Shown here: positions 26,332 through 35,223 of the stretch, in pieces
How positions within the stretch are numbered: position 1 is the stretch's first letter
How the letters are laid out: every line of letters begins with the position of its first letter
NCBI GenBank assembly: GCA_020633435.1
Contig: JACKDP010000003.1
Coordinates: 837,161-901,160, forward strand
Reading direction: 5' to 3'
DNA length: 64,000 nt
Source: Myxococcales bacterium
Lineage (GTDB): Bacteria; Myxococcota_A; Bradymonadia; UBA7976; UBA1532
Program-made: the position numbers and the translations under genes
Notes under the pieces: model-generated
What the model saw: only the letters and a program-made list of their open reading frames with translations
What the model was told of the DNA's origin: nothing
Database searches by the model: none

Positions 26332-27170
26332 CAGACGTCCCGCCGCTTGAAGAGGGTGGAGCCGATGAGGCCGGCGACGACGGTGACCACCGCCATGTGG
26401 GCGACGGCCTTGCCCAGGGTGACCAGCTCGTCGGAGGCCAGATCGAACTTCAGGGCGCTGGGGGACAGGTACTCGATGCTGGCGACGGCGGGCGCGGCCC
26501 ACGAGCCGATGGCCGAGATGAGCCAGACCACCATGTAGAACGCCAGCGTGACCACCAGGCCCAGGCCCGCGTGGCCCGTGAGCGCGCTCGTCAGGCCGTT
26601 CAGCGCGATGAACGGCACCGCGAAGAGCGTGAGCGTCAGCCAGATGCGGCCGAAGTAGAGCAGATCGCCGGCGCCCAGGGCGCCGCCCCAGAGGGCGGCC
26701 CCGCCGATGAGCCCGCAGAGAACGGCCATGGCCACGCCGTAGAAGAACACGGCGCCCAGCGTCTTGCCCCAGTACAGGCTGGCCCGGTCCGTCCGCAGGA
26801 GCAGATACCGGATGTGCCGCGTCTGGATGTCGCTGCCCGTCTGATCCGCCGTCCCCAGGATGGCCAGCAGCGGGTTGACGGCCAGCCCCACGAAGAAGAA
26901 GACCAGCGCGAAGGGCGCGTGCTCTCCGATCATCTTCGCGAGGGCGTCGGGCTCGATGTCGACGAGCCAGCCGACGAAGCCGGTGAGGATCTTGCTGGCC
27001 GGGTCATCCCCGGCGAGCGACGTGGCCTCCCGCACCTCGGCCGCCCAGCGGACGAGCTTGAGGGCCACGTAGGCATAGATGATGGTCGCCAGGGCCATGA
27101 AGAGGACGCCGCCGGTGCTCCGGGCGAGGCGTGCCACTTCAAAGCGGGCGATGATGCGGATGTTGCGCAT
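26331..27170 (-). CDS. ABC-2 type transporter permease
   Basis: 279 residues from the ATG at 27170; an ATG at 27188 is possible, and neither has a strong ribosome-binding site. It has about six hydrophobic helices (around residues 18-38, 88-108, 140-165, 178-200, 208-235 and 248-268). The segment DQTGSDIQTRHIRYLLLRTDRASLYWGKTLG resembles the coupling region of ABC-2/NatB-type permeases. The C-terminus ends in basic residues (LFKRRDV). With the downstream ATPase it would form an inner-membrane exporter. It is divergent from the methyltransferase gene, which begins 163 bases away. Confidence 0.85.
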   Translation of the reverse strand: MRNIRIIARFEVARLARSTGGVLFMALATIIYAYVALKLVRWAAEVREATSLAGDDPASKILTGFVGWLVDIEPDALAKMIGEHAPFALVFFFVGLAVNPLLAILGTADQTGSDIQTRHIRYLLLRTDRASLYWGKTLGAVFFYGVAMAVLCGLIGGAALWGGALGAGDLLYFGRIWLTLTLFAVPFIALNGLTSALTGHAGLGLVVTLAFYMVVWLISAIGSWAAPAVASIEYLSPSALKFDLASDELVTLGKAVAHMAVVTVVAGLIGSTLFKRRDV

Positions 27171-27332
27171 GGGGCAACGGGATAGCATGGAAGGCGGGGG
27201 GGCGAAAGGTGCAACCACGCCTCGCGCCGGCCGGCTGGCGTCCCTCGTCATGGGATGTGACGATGGCGACGGGCGAGCCCGGCGACGCGGCGGCGCCCCC
27301 CGGGACGCGTTGATCAGGAAGGACTCTTCGCC

Positions 27333-28133
27333 GTGAGCAGCCCCCTCTCCCAGCCGGAAGTCTGGCAGGCCGTCGCCCCCCACTACGCCGCCGAGCTCGT
27401 GCCCACCTTCGAGCACTACGCCAACGAGGCCCTGGATCTCGCGGGCGTCGGCGCCGGCCAGTCCGTGCTCGACGTGGCCTGCGGCCCCGGGACGCTGGCG
27501 TTCCTGGCCGCCCGCCGCGGCGCCGAGGTCATGGCCGTCGACTTCTGCGCCGGCATGATCGGCGAGCTGGCCGCCCGGCTGGCCGAGACGCCGGCGGCCA
27601 TCGAGGCCCGGGTCGCGGACGGCATGGACCTGCCCCTTGAGTCGGGCGCCTTCGACGCCGCCTTCTCCATGTTCGGGCTGATGTTCTTCCCCGACCGGGC
27701 GCGCGGCTTCGCCGAGCTGCACCGCGTCCTGCGCCCGGGGGGCGTGGCCGTCGTGTCGAGCTGGCAGCCCATGGCCGACGTGCCGCTGATGACGACCACG
27801 TTCGGGGCCCTGACGGCCGACCTGCCGCCGAGCCCTCCGCGGGCCATGCCCCTCGTGGCGGCCGAGGCCTACGCCACCGAGATGGGCGCCGCGGGCTTCG
27901 TCGACGTGCAGGTCGTCGCCACCCGCTACCCCGTCGAGGCGCCCACCATCGGCGCGTTCCTCGACTCGATGGAGCGGACGAACGCGGCCCTCATCCCCGT
28001 GCGGGCCGCGCTGGGCCCGAGCGGCTGGGCCCAGGCGCGCGCCCGCGCCGAGGCCGCCCTCGCGGCCGCGTTCGGTGATGGTCCCCTGGTGGGCGACTTC
28101 CCCGCCTGGATCGGCTGGGGCCGCAAGGCCTGA
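27333..28133 (+). CDS. Class I SAM-dependent methyltransferase
   Basis: 266 residues starting at a GTG. SAM-binding motif I is SVLDVACGPGTLAFLAARRG (~residues 46-65) and motif II is AEVMAVDFCAG. The acidic loop and post-motif regions follow (ARVADGMDLPLESGAFDAAF, LHRVLRPGGVAVVSSW), all diagnostic of Methyltransf_11/25 enzymes of the UbiE/arsenite-methyltransferase type. The substrate cannot be inferred. It is convergent with the type III export-like operon, with 15 bases between the two stops. Confidence 0.9.
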   Translation: MSSPLSQPEVWQAVAPHYAAELVPTFEHYANEALDLAGVGAGQSVLDVACGPGTLAFLAARRGAEVMAVDFCAGMIGELAARLAETPAAIEARVADGMDLPLESGAFDAAFSMFGLMFFPDRARGFAELHRVLRPGGVAVVSSWQPMADVPLMTTTFGALTADLPPSPPRAMPLVAAEAYATEMGAAGFVDVQVVATRYPVEAPTIGAFLDSMERTNAALIPVRAALGPSGWAQARARAEAALAAAFGDGPLVGDFPAWIGWGRKA

Positions 28134-28148
28134 ACCTTCCTCGGGTTT

Positions 28149-28982
28149 TCAGGGTGCGGGTGGGCGCCGCGCGGCGATGGCCAGGGCCAGGGCCGGCGGC
28201 AGCGGATCCCCCGTGGGCACGCCCGCGAGGGGCGCGCCCAGCGCCGGCGCCTCGATGACGGGCACCCCGGCGGCCTCGGCCTCCGCCACGAGCGCCCGGC
28301 CGCCATGCCGCAGCAGGCGGGGCGGGTCCAGCGACACCGCGCAGGCCAGATCGCCCGCCCAGACCACGGCGTCGCCCAGGGGCAGATCGGCCCGGGCCAG
28401 GGCGCCGAGGGCGGCCCGCACCTCGGGGGAGGCGGCGTCGGGCGGCCGGCGGGGCGGCGGATCGGGGGCCACCCGCTCGCGCCAGCGCGCCCGCCCGCGG
28501 GCCCGATCCCAGGCGGCGAGGGGCACGCCCAGGGTCACGGCCAGGCCGAGGGCCAGCAGAGGCAGCGTCACCAGCAGGCGCCCCGGATCCCGCCCGCCGG
28601 CCTGCTGGAGCAGCGCCGGCAGCACGGCGAGGACGACGGCGGCGATGAGCAGCGCGGCCAGCCCGAGCGTCCGCGGGCCCCCGCCGCGGCGGACCCGCAG
28701 GCGCAGCGCGGGCGTGGGCCGATCGACGAGCAGGTGCGCCGCGGCGGCGCCGAACAAGGCGCCCAGAGCGCCGAGCCCGACGGTGGGCCCGATGGCCCCC
28801 GGCAGGGCGTCGAGGGCCGCGGCGTCCAGCCCGAAGCCGGCGGCGGCGAGGGCCCGCCAGGGCGTGAAGGCCGCGCCCGTGGCCGCCCCGAGCACCCCGC
28901 CCGCGACCGTCAGCAGCCCCACCAGGGCCGGCGCGCGGGGCCCGTCGCCCTCGCGCCGGGCGCGGTCGAGGCGGTCATCCAT
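28149..28982 (-). CDS. FlhB/SctU-like type III export switch protein lacking the NPTH motif
   Basis: 277 residues, shorter than typical FlhB (~350-380). The N-terminus (DRLDRARREGDGPRAP) parallels the family's basic start (KRxxxARxxGxV). Four hydrophobic segments follow (about residues 20-45, 55-85, 100-125 and 132-155). The C-terminal domain resembles FlhB_C: DAVVW, ACAVSLDPPRLLRHGGRALVAEAEAAG and VPVIEAPALGAPL. Where FlhB has the self-cleaving NPTH, this protein reads AGDL, so autocleavage is not expected. Its ATG overlaps the NUDIX stop by 8 bases. Assignment rests on the N- and C-terminal patterns and on its position after FliO-, FliP-, FliQ- and FliR-like genes. Confidence 0.72.
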   Translation of the reverse strand: MDDRLDRARREGDGPRAPALVGLLTVAGGVLGAATGAAFTPWRALAAAGFGLDAAALDALPGAIGPTVGLGALGALFGAAAAHLLVDRPTPALRLRVRRGGGPRTLGLAALLIAAVVLAVLPALLQQAGGRDPGRLLVTLPLLALGLAVTLGVPLAAWDRARGRARWRERVAPDPPPRRPPDAASPEVRAALGALARADLPLGDAVVWAGDLACAVSLDPPRLLRHGGRALVAEAEAAGVPVIEAPALGAPLAGVPTGDPLPPALALAIAARRPPAP

Positions 28983-29403
28983 CGGCGTCGGGGAAGGCGT
29001 GGCCCAGCAGCCAGCCCGTCGCGACGCCGGCCAGGGGCGTCGGGGCCTCGGCCGGGTGGGCGATCCAGCGGGCGTCGACGTGCTCGTGGGAGAGGCGCAC
29101 GGCGCCGTGGGTGGCCTCCAGCAGGAAGCCGTGGATGCGGTAGACGCGGCGACGAGCGGGCAGGGGGGAGTCGATGGCGCCGACGGCCCGGACGATGCGG
29201 GCCTCGATGCCGGTTTCCTCATGGATTTCGCGGAGTACCGCGACGTCGAGCGGCTCGCGCCCCCCGACCGGCAGGGCGTCGACGTGCCCGCCCGGGAAGC
29301 ACCAGGCGCCGGCGAAGGAGCGATCCGTGGGGCTGCGGCGCAGCAGGAGGACGCGGCCCCCGTGGCGGACGGCGCCGATGCAGGCCTCGATGATCTCAGC
29401 CAC
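28975..29403 (-). CDS. NUDIX hydrolase
   Basis: 142 residues starting at a GTG that overlaps the FliR-like stop by 8 bases. The Nudix box is present: FPGGHVDALPVGGRE, then REIHEETGI. The catalytic REIHEET core has correct spacing after the first Glu, with a slightly longer loop after the first Gly pair. The family hydrolyses nucleoside diphosphates linked to another group, for example 8-oxo-dGTP, NADH or ADP-sugars. It is placed inside an export-gate gene set, which is unexpected. An ADP-sugar substrate would fit the glucan enzyme in the same operon, but that is speculation. Confidence 0.9.
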   Translation of the reverse strand: MAEIIEACIGAVRHGGRVLLLRRSPTDRSFAGAWCFPGGHVDALPVGGREPLDVAVLREIHEETGIEARIVRAVGAIDSPLPARRRVYRIHGFLLEATHGAVRLSHEHVDARWIAHPAEAPTPLAGVATGWLLGHAFPDADG

Positions 29404-30007
29404 CGCGCAGGGCCTCCCGCCAGAGGTCGCCCATGACGTCGAGCAGCAGGGGCAACAGGGCGATGAGGACGAGCACGGCGGCGAGCGGGCGGGCCGCGAG
29501 GAGGGCCTGGCCGTGGCGGGCGCCGCCGAGGCGATCGACGAAGGCGGCGAGGGGGCCGAGGGCGAGGGCGGTGAGCCAGGCGGGCAGGCCGAGCAGCAGG
29601 GCGGCGTAGAAGAGGCCGCCCCCGGCGCTGGCCAGAGCGGCGGCGTCGGGCCAGGGGGCCGGGGGCAGGGCGCGGAAGCTCTCGGCCAGGGCGCCGAGCC
29701 AGAGCAGGGGGCCCCCGACGGCGAAGAAGACGGCCCACGACCAGGTGGTGCCGGCGTGGGCCAGCGCCGGCGGGCCGTCGCCCCGCAGGCCAGCGGCGGC
29801 GTGGGCGGGCAGGCTGGCCAGGACGCCGAGCAGCGCACCCAGGGCCAGCTCGGCGACGAGCGCGGTGGGCGTGAAGGGCGCCGCGACGGGCAGGTGGCCG
29901 GCGAGCCAGAGCGCGGCGCCGGCCCCGAGCAGCAGCCGCACGACGACGCCGCCAATGGGCAGCAGCGCGAAGGCGGCCAGCACGCGGGCGGCCACCACCC
30001 AGCTCAT
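29396..30007 (-). CDS. fliR: FliR/SctT-like type III export gate protein
   Basis: 203 residues, about 55 shorter than standard FliR. Almost the whole chain is hydrophobic, with roughly six helices. Family-like features are ARVLAAFALLPIGG at the start, LVAELALGALLGVLASL, WAVFFAVGGPLLWLGALAESFRALPP (the equivalent of the FliR GGH...SF segment) and the final ALLPLLLDVM helix. FliR forms the export-gate core with FliP and FliQ. It overlaps the FliQ-like gene by 4 bases (ATGA) and the NUDIX gene by 8. Divergence is strong, but gene order supports the call. Confidence 0.78.
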   Translation of the reverse strand: MSWVVAARVLAAFALLPIGGVVVRLLLGAGAALWLAGHLPVAAPFTPTALVAELALGALLGVLASLPAHAAAGLRGDGPPALAHAGTTWSWAVFFAVGGPLLWLGALAESFRALPPAPWPDAAALASAGGGLFYAALLLGLPAWLTALALGPLAAFVDRLGGARHGQALLAARPLAAVLVLIALLPLLLDVMGDLWREALRGG

Positions 30008-30255
30008 GGGCCGCCCCAGGCCAGGCGGGCGAAGTCCACGACGGCCGCGGCGATGCGCGGCCCCGCCACCACCAGCACCAGCACGACGGCGAGGAGCCGC
30101 GGCACCTGGCCCAGCGCCGCGTCCTGCCAGCCCGTCACGGCCTGCAGGATGCCGCCGATCACGCCCGCCAGGAGGCCGGCCCCCACGATGGGCAGGGCCA
30201 GCCAGGCCGCGAGGCCGAGGCCCGAGAGCACCACGTCGAGGGTCGTCGGATCCAT
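30004..30255 (-). CDS. fliQ: FliQ/SctS-like type III export gate protein
   Basis: 83 residues, the usual FliQ size (~89). Two transmembrane helices enclose the conserved loop: LALPIVGAGLLAGVIGGILQ, then AVTGWQDAALGQVPRLLAVV, then VLVVAGPRIAAAVVDFAR. The Q-x3-G/T-x2-D/E-x3-L-x3-P-(R/K) pattern is the family signature. It would assemble around the FliP ring in the inner membrane. It begins 3 bases after the FliP-like stop and overlaps the FliR-like start by 4 bases. Confidence 0.88.
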   Translation of the reverse strand: MDPTTLDVVLSGLGLAAWLALPIVGAGLLAGVIGGILQAVTGWQDAALGQVPRLLAVVLVLVVAGPRIAAAVVDFARLAWGGP

Positions 30256-30258
30256 GCG

Positions 30259-30882
30259 CTAACCATACGATCGGACGAAGCCGCGCACGAGCAGCCCCCA
30301 GCCATCCGCCGCCACGAAGAGCAGCAGCTTGAACGGCAGGGCGATCAGCGTCGGCGGGAGGAGCGAGAAGCCCACGGTCGTCAGCGTCGAGGCGACCAGC
30401 AGATCGACGATGAGGAAGGGCAGCAGCAGCAGCACCCCGAGCTGGAAGGCGGCCTGCAGCTCGCTCAGCAGGAAGGCGGCGACGCGGTCCGCGGGCGAGG
30501 GGCGGGCCAGCTCGGCGGTGGGATCGAGGGCGACGGCGGCCTCCATCACCAGGGCCTGGCGGTCGGGGGGCGTGTGGGCGACGAGGAAGTCTTCGAGGAC
30601 GGGCCAGGCGCGCTCGGCGGCGGCGGCCCAGGCCGCGGGATCCTCGCCGGGCAGGGGCCCCACGGCCTCCGCCGCGTCGCGGGCGACGGGGGCCATGACG
30701 AGGGCGGCCAGCACGGCCGCGAGCCCGGCCACCACCGACGCCGGCAGGGCCCCGGGCACCCCCAGGCCGCCGCGCAGAATCCCCAGGAGAATCGAGGCCT
30801 TGGCGAAGGCGGTCGCGGTGACGGCGAGGAGCGGCAGGGCGCTGCCGACCACGAGCCAGACCACCAGGTTCTCGCCGTTCAC
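30259..30882 (-). CDS. fliP: FliP/SctR-like type III export gate protein
   Basis: 207 residues, with the strongest family match in this cluster. FAKASILLGILRGGLG is the N-terminal FliP motif. FLLSELQAAFQLGVLLLLPF and LIVDLLVASTLTTVG lead into LLPPTLIALPFKLLLFVAAD and GWGLLVRGFVRSYG, nearly the textbook FliP C-terminus. The chain lacks the long signal/N-terminal region of enterobacterial FliP (245 residues) and has a short middle domain. It is the central pore subunit of flagellar and injectisome export. Its GTG overlaps the FliO-like stop by 4 bases. Confidence 0.92.
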   Translation of the reverse strand: MNGENLVVWLVVGSALPLLAVTATAFAKASILLGILRGGLGVPGALPASVVAGLAAVLAALVMAPVARDAAEAVGPLPGEDPAAWAAAAERAWPVLEDFLVAHTPPDRQALVMEAAVALDPTAELARPSPADRVAAFLLSELQAAFQLGVLLLLPFLIVDLLVASTLTTVGFSLLPPTLIALPFKLLLFVAADGWGLLVRGFVRSYG

Positions 30883-31118
30883 GCCGCGGGCCCCGTCAGG
30901 TCGGCGACGAGGCGCACCCCGTCACGGCCGCTCGCGACCAGCAGGCGCCGGCCCTCGGCCTCGACGATCCAGAGGGTGTTGCCCGCGTCGAGGCGGCGGG
31001 CGGCGCGCACCTGGATGGCCTGATCGGCGGGCGGGAGGCCGTGGCGGCGTCGGATCCACAGGGCGAGGCCGCTGAAGACCAGCAGGAGCAGGACGACCCA
31101 GGCGAGGCTGGCGCCCAC
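30879..31118 (-). CDS. FliO-like short membrane protein
   Basis: 79 residues starting at a GTG 6 bases after the GH57 stop. One N-terminal transmembrane helix (LAWVVLLLLVFSGLALWI) is followed by a small cytoplasmic domain, QVRAARRLDAGNTLWIVEAEGRRLLVASGRDGVRLV. This is the FliO pattern in which a short membrane anchor precedes a beta-rich segment containing L/V-x-x-V-x-x-x-G-x-x-L-L-V-G. FliO assists FliP assembly in flagellated bacteria. The call depends on this pattern plus its position directly before the FliP-like gene. Confidence 0.72.
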   Translation of the reverse strand: MGASLAWVVLLLLVFSGLALWIRRRHGLPPADQAIQVRAARRLDAGNTLWIVEAEGRRLLVASGRDGVRLVADLTGPAA

Positions 31119-31124
31119 GGCGCG

Positions 31125-32707
<1,583 letters not shown>

Positions 32708-32711
<4 letters not shown>

Positions 32712-33523
32712 CGGGCGCCCTCCGACGGCAGCAGGTGGTTGCTCCCCACCACGCGGTGCAGATCCGACATGGGCGCCGGCGCGGCGTCGGTCGCCCCGGC
32801 CGGGAAGGCCTGCCCCAGGGTGAACGCCTGGAGGGCGGGCGAGTCGGCCACGAAGGCCGGCGTCTCGGCGGGCACGAGGCGCACCGGGTTGCGGGGCGTC
32901 GGCGTGTGGGGCCGGGCGAAGCGGATGGGGCTCGATCCGGGCTGCAGGCGGGGCAGGCGAATGCTCGCCGCCCGCGCCACATGGGCGAACGATGCCCCCG
33001 CCCGGTAGCCCACGGCCGTCACCACCCGCACGCCGGGCCGATCCACGACGACGGTGTGGCTGCCCAGCCAGTCGGTCACGAGCACATCCCGCACCTCGAG
33101 GGGCTGATCATCCTCTTGCAGCAGGTAGACCCGCAGCACCAGCTCGCCGGGCTCGTCGAGGGCCGCCTGCGCCCGGCCGACGCCCGCGGCGGTCAGCTCC
33201 CACCAGGTGAAGGCCGAGTGTGGATCCCGCGCCATCAGGACGATCTGATCGCGCCCGGTCAGGGCGGGCAGCTCGATGAGGGGCTCGGGCGCCGGCGGCT
33301 GCAGGGCCGCCGGGAGGGCCAGATCGGGGGGCAGGTCGGGGGCCTCCAGCGCCTCGTACGCCGCCGCGGCCTCGGCCAGGGCCTCCGCCGCCGCCGCCAG
33401 GCTCGCCGCCGCCGACTCCAGCTTCGCGGCCCCCGGCTCGCCCTCCAGCGCCGCCTCCAGCGCCGCGATGGCCCCGCTCAGCTCCGCGACCGCCTCGTCC
33501 AGCTCCGCCAGCACGTCGACCAT
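32708..33523 (-). CDS. DUF4912 domain protein
   Basis: 271 residues from the ATG at 33523; a TTG 12 bases upstream is less likely. The N-terminal ~70 residues form an Ala/Glu/Leu coiled coil. The middle matches DUF4912: DQIVLMARDPHSAFTWWELT, then a beta-rich stretch with DWLGSHTVVVDRPGVRVVTAVGYR. The C-terminus is Pro/Ala-rich and disordered. DUF4912 proteins often neighbour GH57 glucan enzymes, as here, suggesting a role in glycogen metabolism, possibly as a carbohydrate-binding or regulatory partner; that link is inference. It is the first gene of the eight-gene minus-strand operon. Confidence 0.8.
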
Positions 33524-33638
33524 GCCACCCCCCAACCGGTATCGGCCGGTATGTAGGCGTCCGCTTCCCCCGAAGTCAACGCCCCCGACACCCCCACCCC
33601 CGCCCCTCGCCCCCCGCCCCGTGGCCGACCGAATTCCC

Positions 33639-33667
33639 TTGATCTCCCGCCAGGAACTCTTTAAGGT
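33639..33667 (+). promoter_or_regulatory. Sigma-70-type promoter for tRNA-Ala
   Basis: A -35 element TTGATC (33639-33644) and a -10 element TAAGGT (33662-33667) are separated by 17 bases, the optimal spacing. The expected start of transcription at about 33674 lies a few bases before the mature tRNA 5' end at 33680. Confidence 0.65.
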
Positions 33668-33679
33668 CCTGCCGCTTCC

Positions 33680-33755
<76 letters not shown>

Positions 33756-33783
33756 GAAACCCGCCGAGAGATCGGCGGGTTTC
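33756..33783 (+). terminator. Intrinsic terminator after tRNA-Ala
   Basis: A perfect 12-base-pair inverted repeat, GAAACCCGCCGA and TCGGCGGGTTTC, with a 4-base loop GAGA, starts directly after the tRNA CCA end. It is followed by a moderately T-rich stretch (GTCGTTTCT). The stem is symmetrical and could act on either strand. Confidence 0.85.
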
Positions 33784-33943
33784 GTCGTTTCTGGGGGGCG
33801 GCTTCGCCGGCGGTCGACAACGGGCGGCGTCGGCGGCTCCAACTATTTTCCCTTTCGTTTCAGGCATCTCGAAGAAAGTCTGCGACACGCGCTGCGACTG
33901 ACCGAAGGGAGAGGAGGCCACTCTCGCGAGGAGGACTCCGCCC

Positions 33944-34888
33944 ATGGCCGAGCAGCTGCGCATCGAGCTCGAAGATCACCGCTTCCACAGCCCCCGCCTG
34001 GGCCGCCCGGTCCTGGTCTTCGAGGTCACCTCCAAGGTCACCGACGACCTCTTCCTGTTCGTTCCCCGTCGCCGGATCGTCGCGATCCTGAACGGCATCC
34101 TGGGGCGCGCCCAGCAGAAGACGGCTGACTTCGACTTCGACCTGTACGGCTACTACTTCCTGTCGAACCACCTGCACCTGCTCATCGGCGTCGAGGAGCT
34201 GGTCCACAAGAGCCTGGTGCTGGAGTGGGTCAACCGGGAGATCGCCAAGAGAATCAACAAGTACCACGGCCGGTCGGGGCAGCTGCTCATCCCGAACCAC
34301 GCCATCCAGGTCACCACGGAGGCCCACGCGCTCGAGCGCCTGCGCTACCTGATGGGCCAGGCCACGGCGCAGCTCAAGTCGCGGCACCCGGCCGACGACG
34401 TCTTCGCCTGCTCCAACTCCGCGCTGCTGCGCGGCGAGGCCCCGGCGGGTGTGTTCGTCCACGCGAATGGGGTCGAGGAAGAGGTGACCGTGCGCATCGA
34501 CCGCCTGCCCGGGCTGGGCGACCTGAGCGTGCGCGAGCATCGGGCGCTCATGTGGCAGCTCGCCGACGGCATCGCCGCCGAGCACCGCCCGCGGCGCAAG
34601 AAGGCCGGCCTGCCGGTGCCCGACCCCGACGCCGTCCGGCACGTCGACCCGTGGACGCGGCCCAAGGAGCGCGACCGCAGCCCCGCGCCCGTCGTCCACG
34701 GCCCGCCCGAGCACCACACGGAGTGGCACGAAGTCCACGCGGCGCTCCGTGAGGCCTACACCGAAGCGCACATCGCGTACTGGAGGTGGCTCGCCGACCC
34801 GGGCCTGCCGCTCATCCCGTTCCCGCCGGGGACGATCCCGCCGTCGCACGCGCGGAAGGCCGTCGCGGCAAGGGCCCGGGCGGGGTAG
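33944..34888 (+). CDS. REP-associated tyrosine transposase-like (Y1/HUH) protein
   Basis: 314 residues from the ATG at 33944. The HUH nuclease motif is YYFLSNHLHLLIGVEE (His-Leu-His at about residues 77-79). It is followed by VNREIAKRINKYHGRSGQLL, matching the usual NRRHGRxGxLWQ region of RAYT/IS200-like proteins. A candidate catalytic Tyr lies in HALERLRYLMGQA. The ~140-residue C-terminal extension is longer than in most members. Such enzymes make single-strand cuts and mobilise REP-like hairpins. The gene lies 160 bases after a tRNA terminator, a common insertion neighbourhood. I found no clear IS ends or REP array at its flanks. Confidence 0.82.
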   Translation: MAEQLRIELEDHRFHSPRLGRPVLVFEVTSKVTDDLFLFVPRRRIVAILNGILGRAQQKTADFDFDLYGYYFLSNHLHLLIGVEELVHKSLVLEWVNREIAKRINKYHGRSGQLLIPNHAIQVTTEAHALERLRYLMGQATAQLKSRHPADDVFACSNSALLRGEAPAGVFVHANGVEEEVTVRIDRLPGLGDLSVREHRALMWQLADGIAAEHRPRRKKAGLPVPDPDAVRHVDPWTRPKERDRSPAPVVHGPPEHHTEWHEVHAALREAYTEAHIAYWRWLADPGLPLIPFPPGTIPPSHARKAVAARARAG

Positions 34889-35223
34889 GCGCGGCGCCAA
34901 GACTCGAACACAAGCTGGCGGGGCGCTCGATGGGGGGTACGAGGGCGAGGTGTGTCTGGGACCCGGCGGGTGGCCGACGCGGCAGTCGCTCCGGGGCGCC
35001 CGAGCGCCGGGAGACGGGCTGCGCGGGCGAGACCACGTCCGGTGGGAGCTTCCAACCGGCCAGACCAGGCGCCGGAATTCCAACCACACTGCCGGGCTGC
35101 ACCCTCTCAAAGTCGTTCCCGGTAGGCGAGTTTGGGGCGGGACGCCTTAGGCCGGGGGTGGACTGTTGGCATGGACGACATCGCAGGGATGGCGCACCCT
35201 GCCGGCGGAGCAGGAGGGCAGCC
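34889..35223 (+). other. Intergenic region, no gene recognised
   Basis: 335 bases between the RAYT-like gene and the next lipoprotein gene. No frame here shows a credible start plus protein. Several small inverted GC-rich stretches occur (around 34995-35015), but none forms a convincing terminator or REP pair. The last 20 bases hold an AGGAGGG ribosome-binding site for the gene at 35224. Confidence 0.5.
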
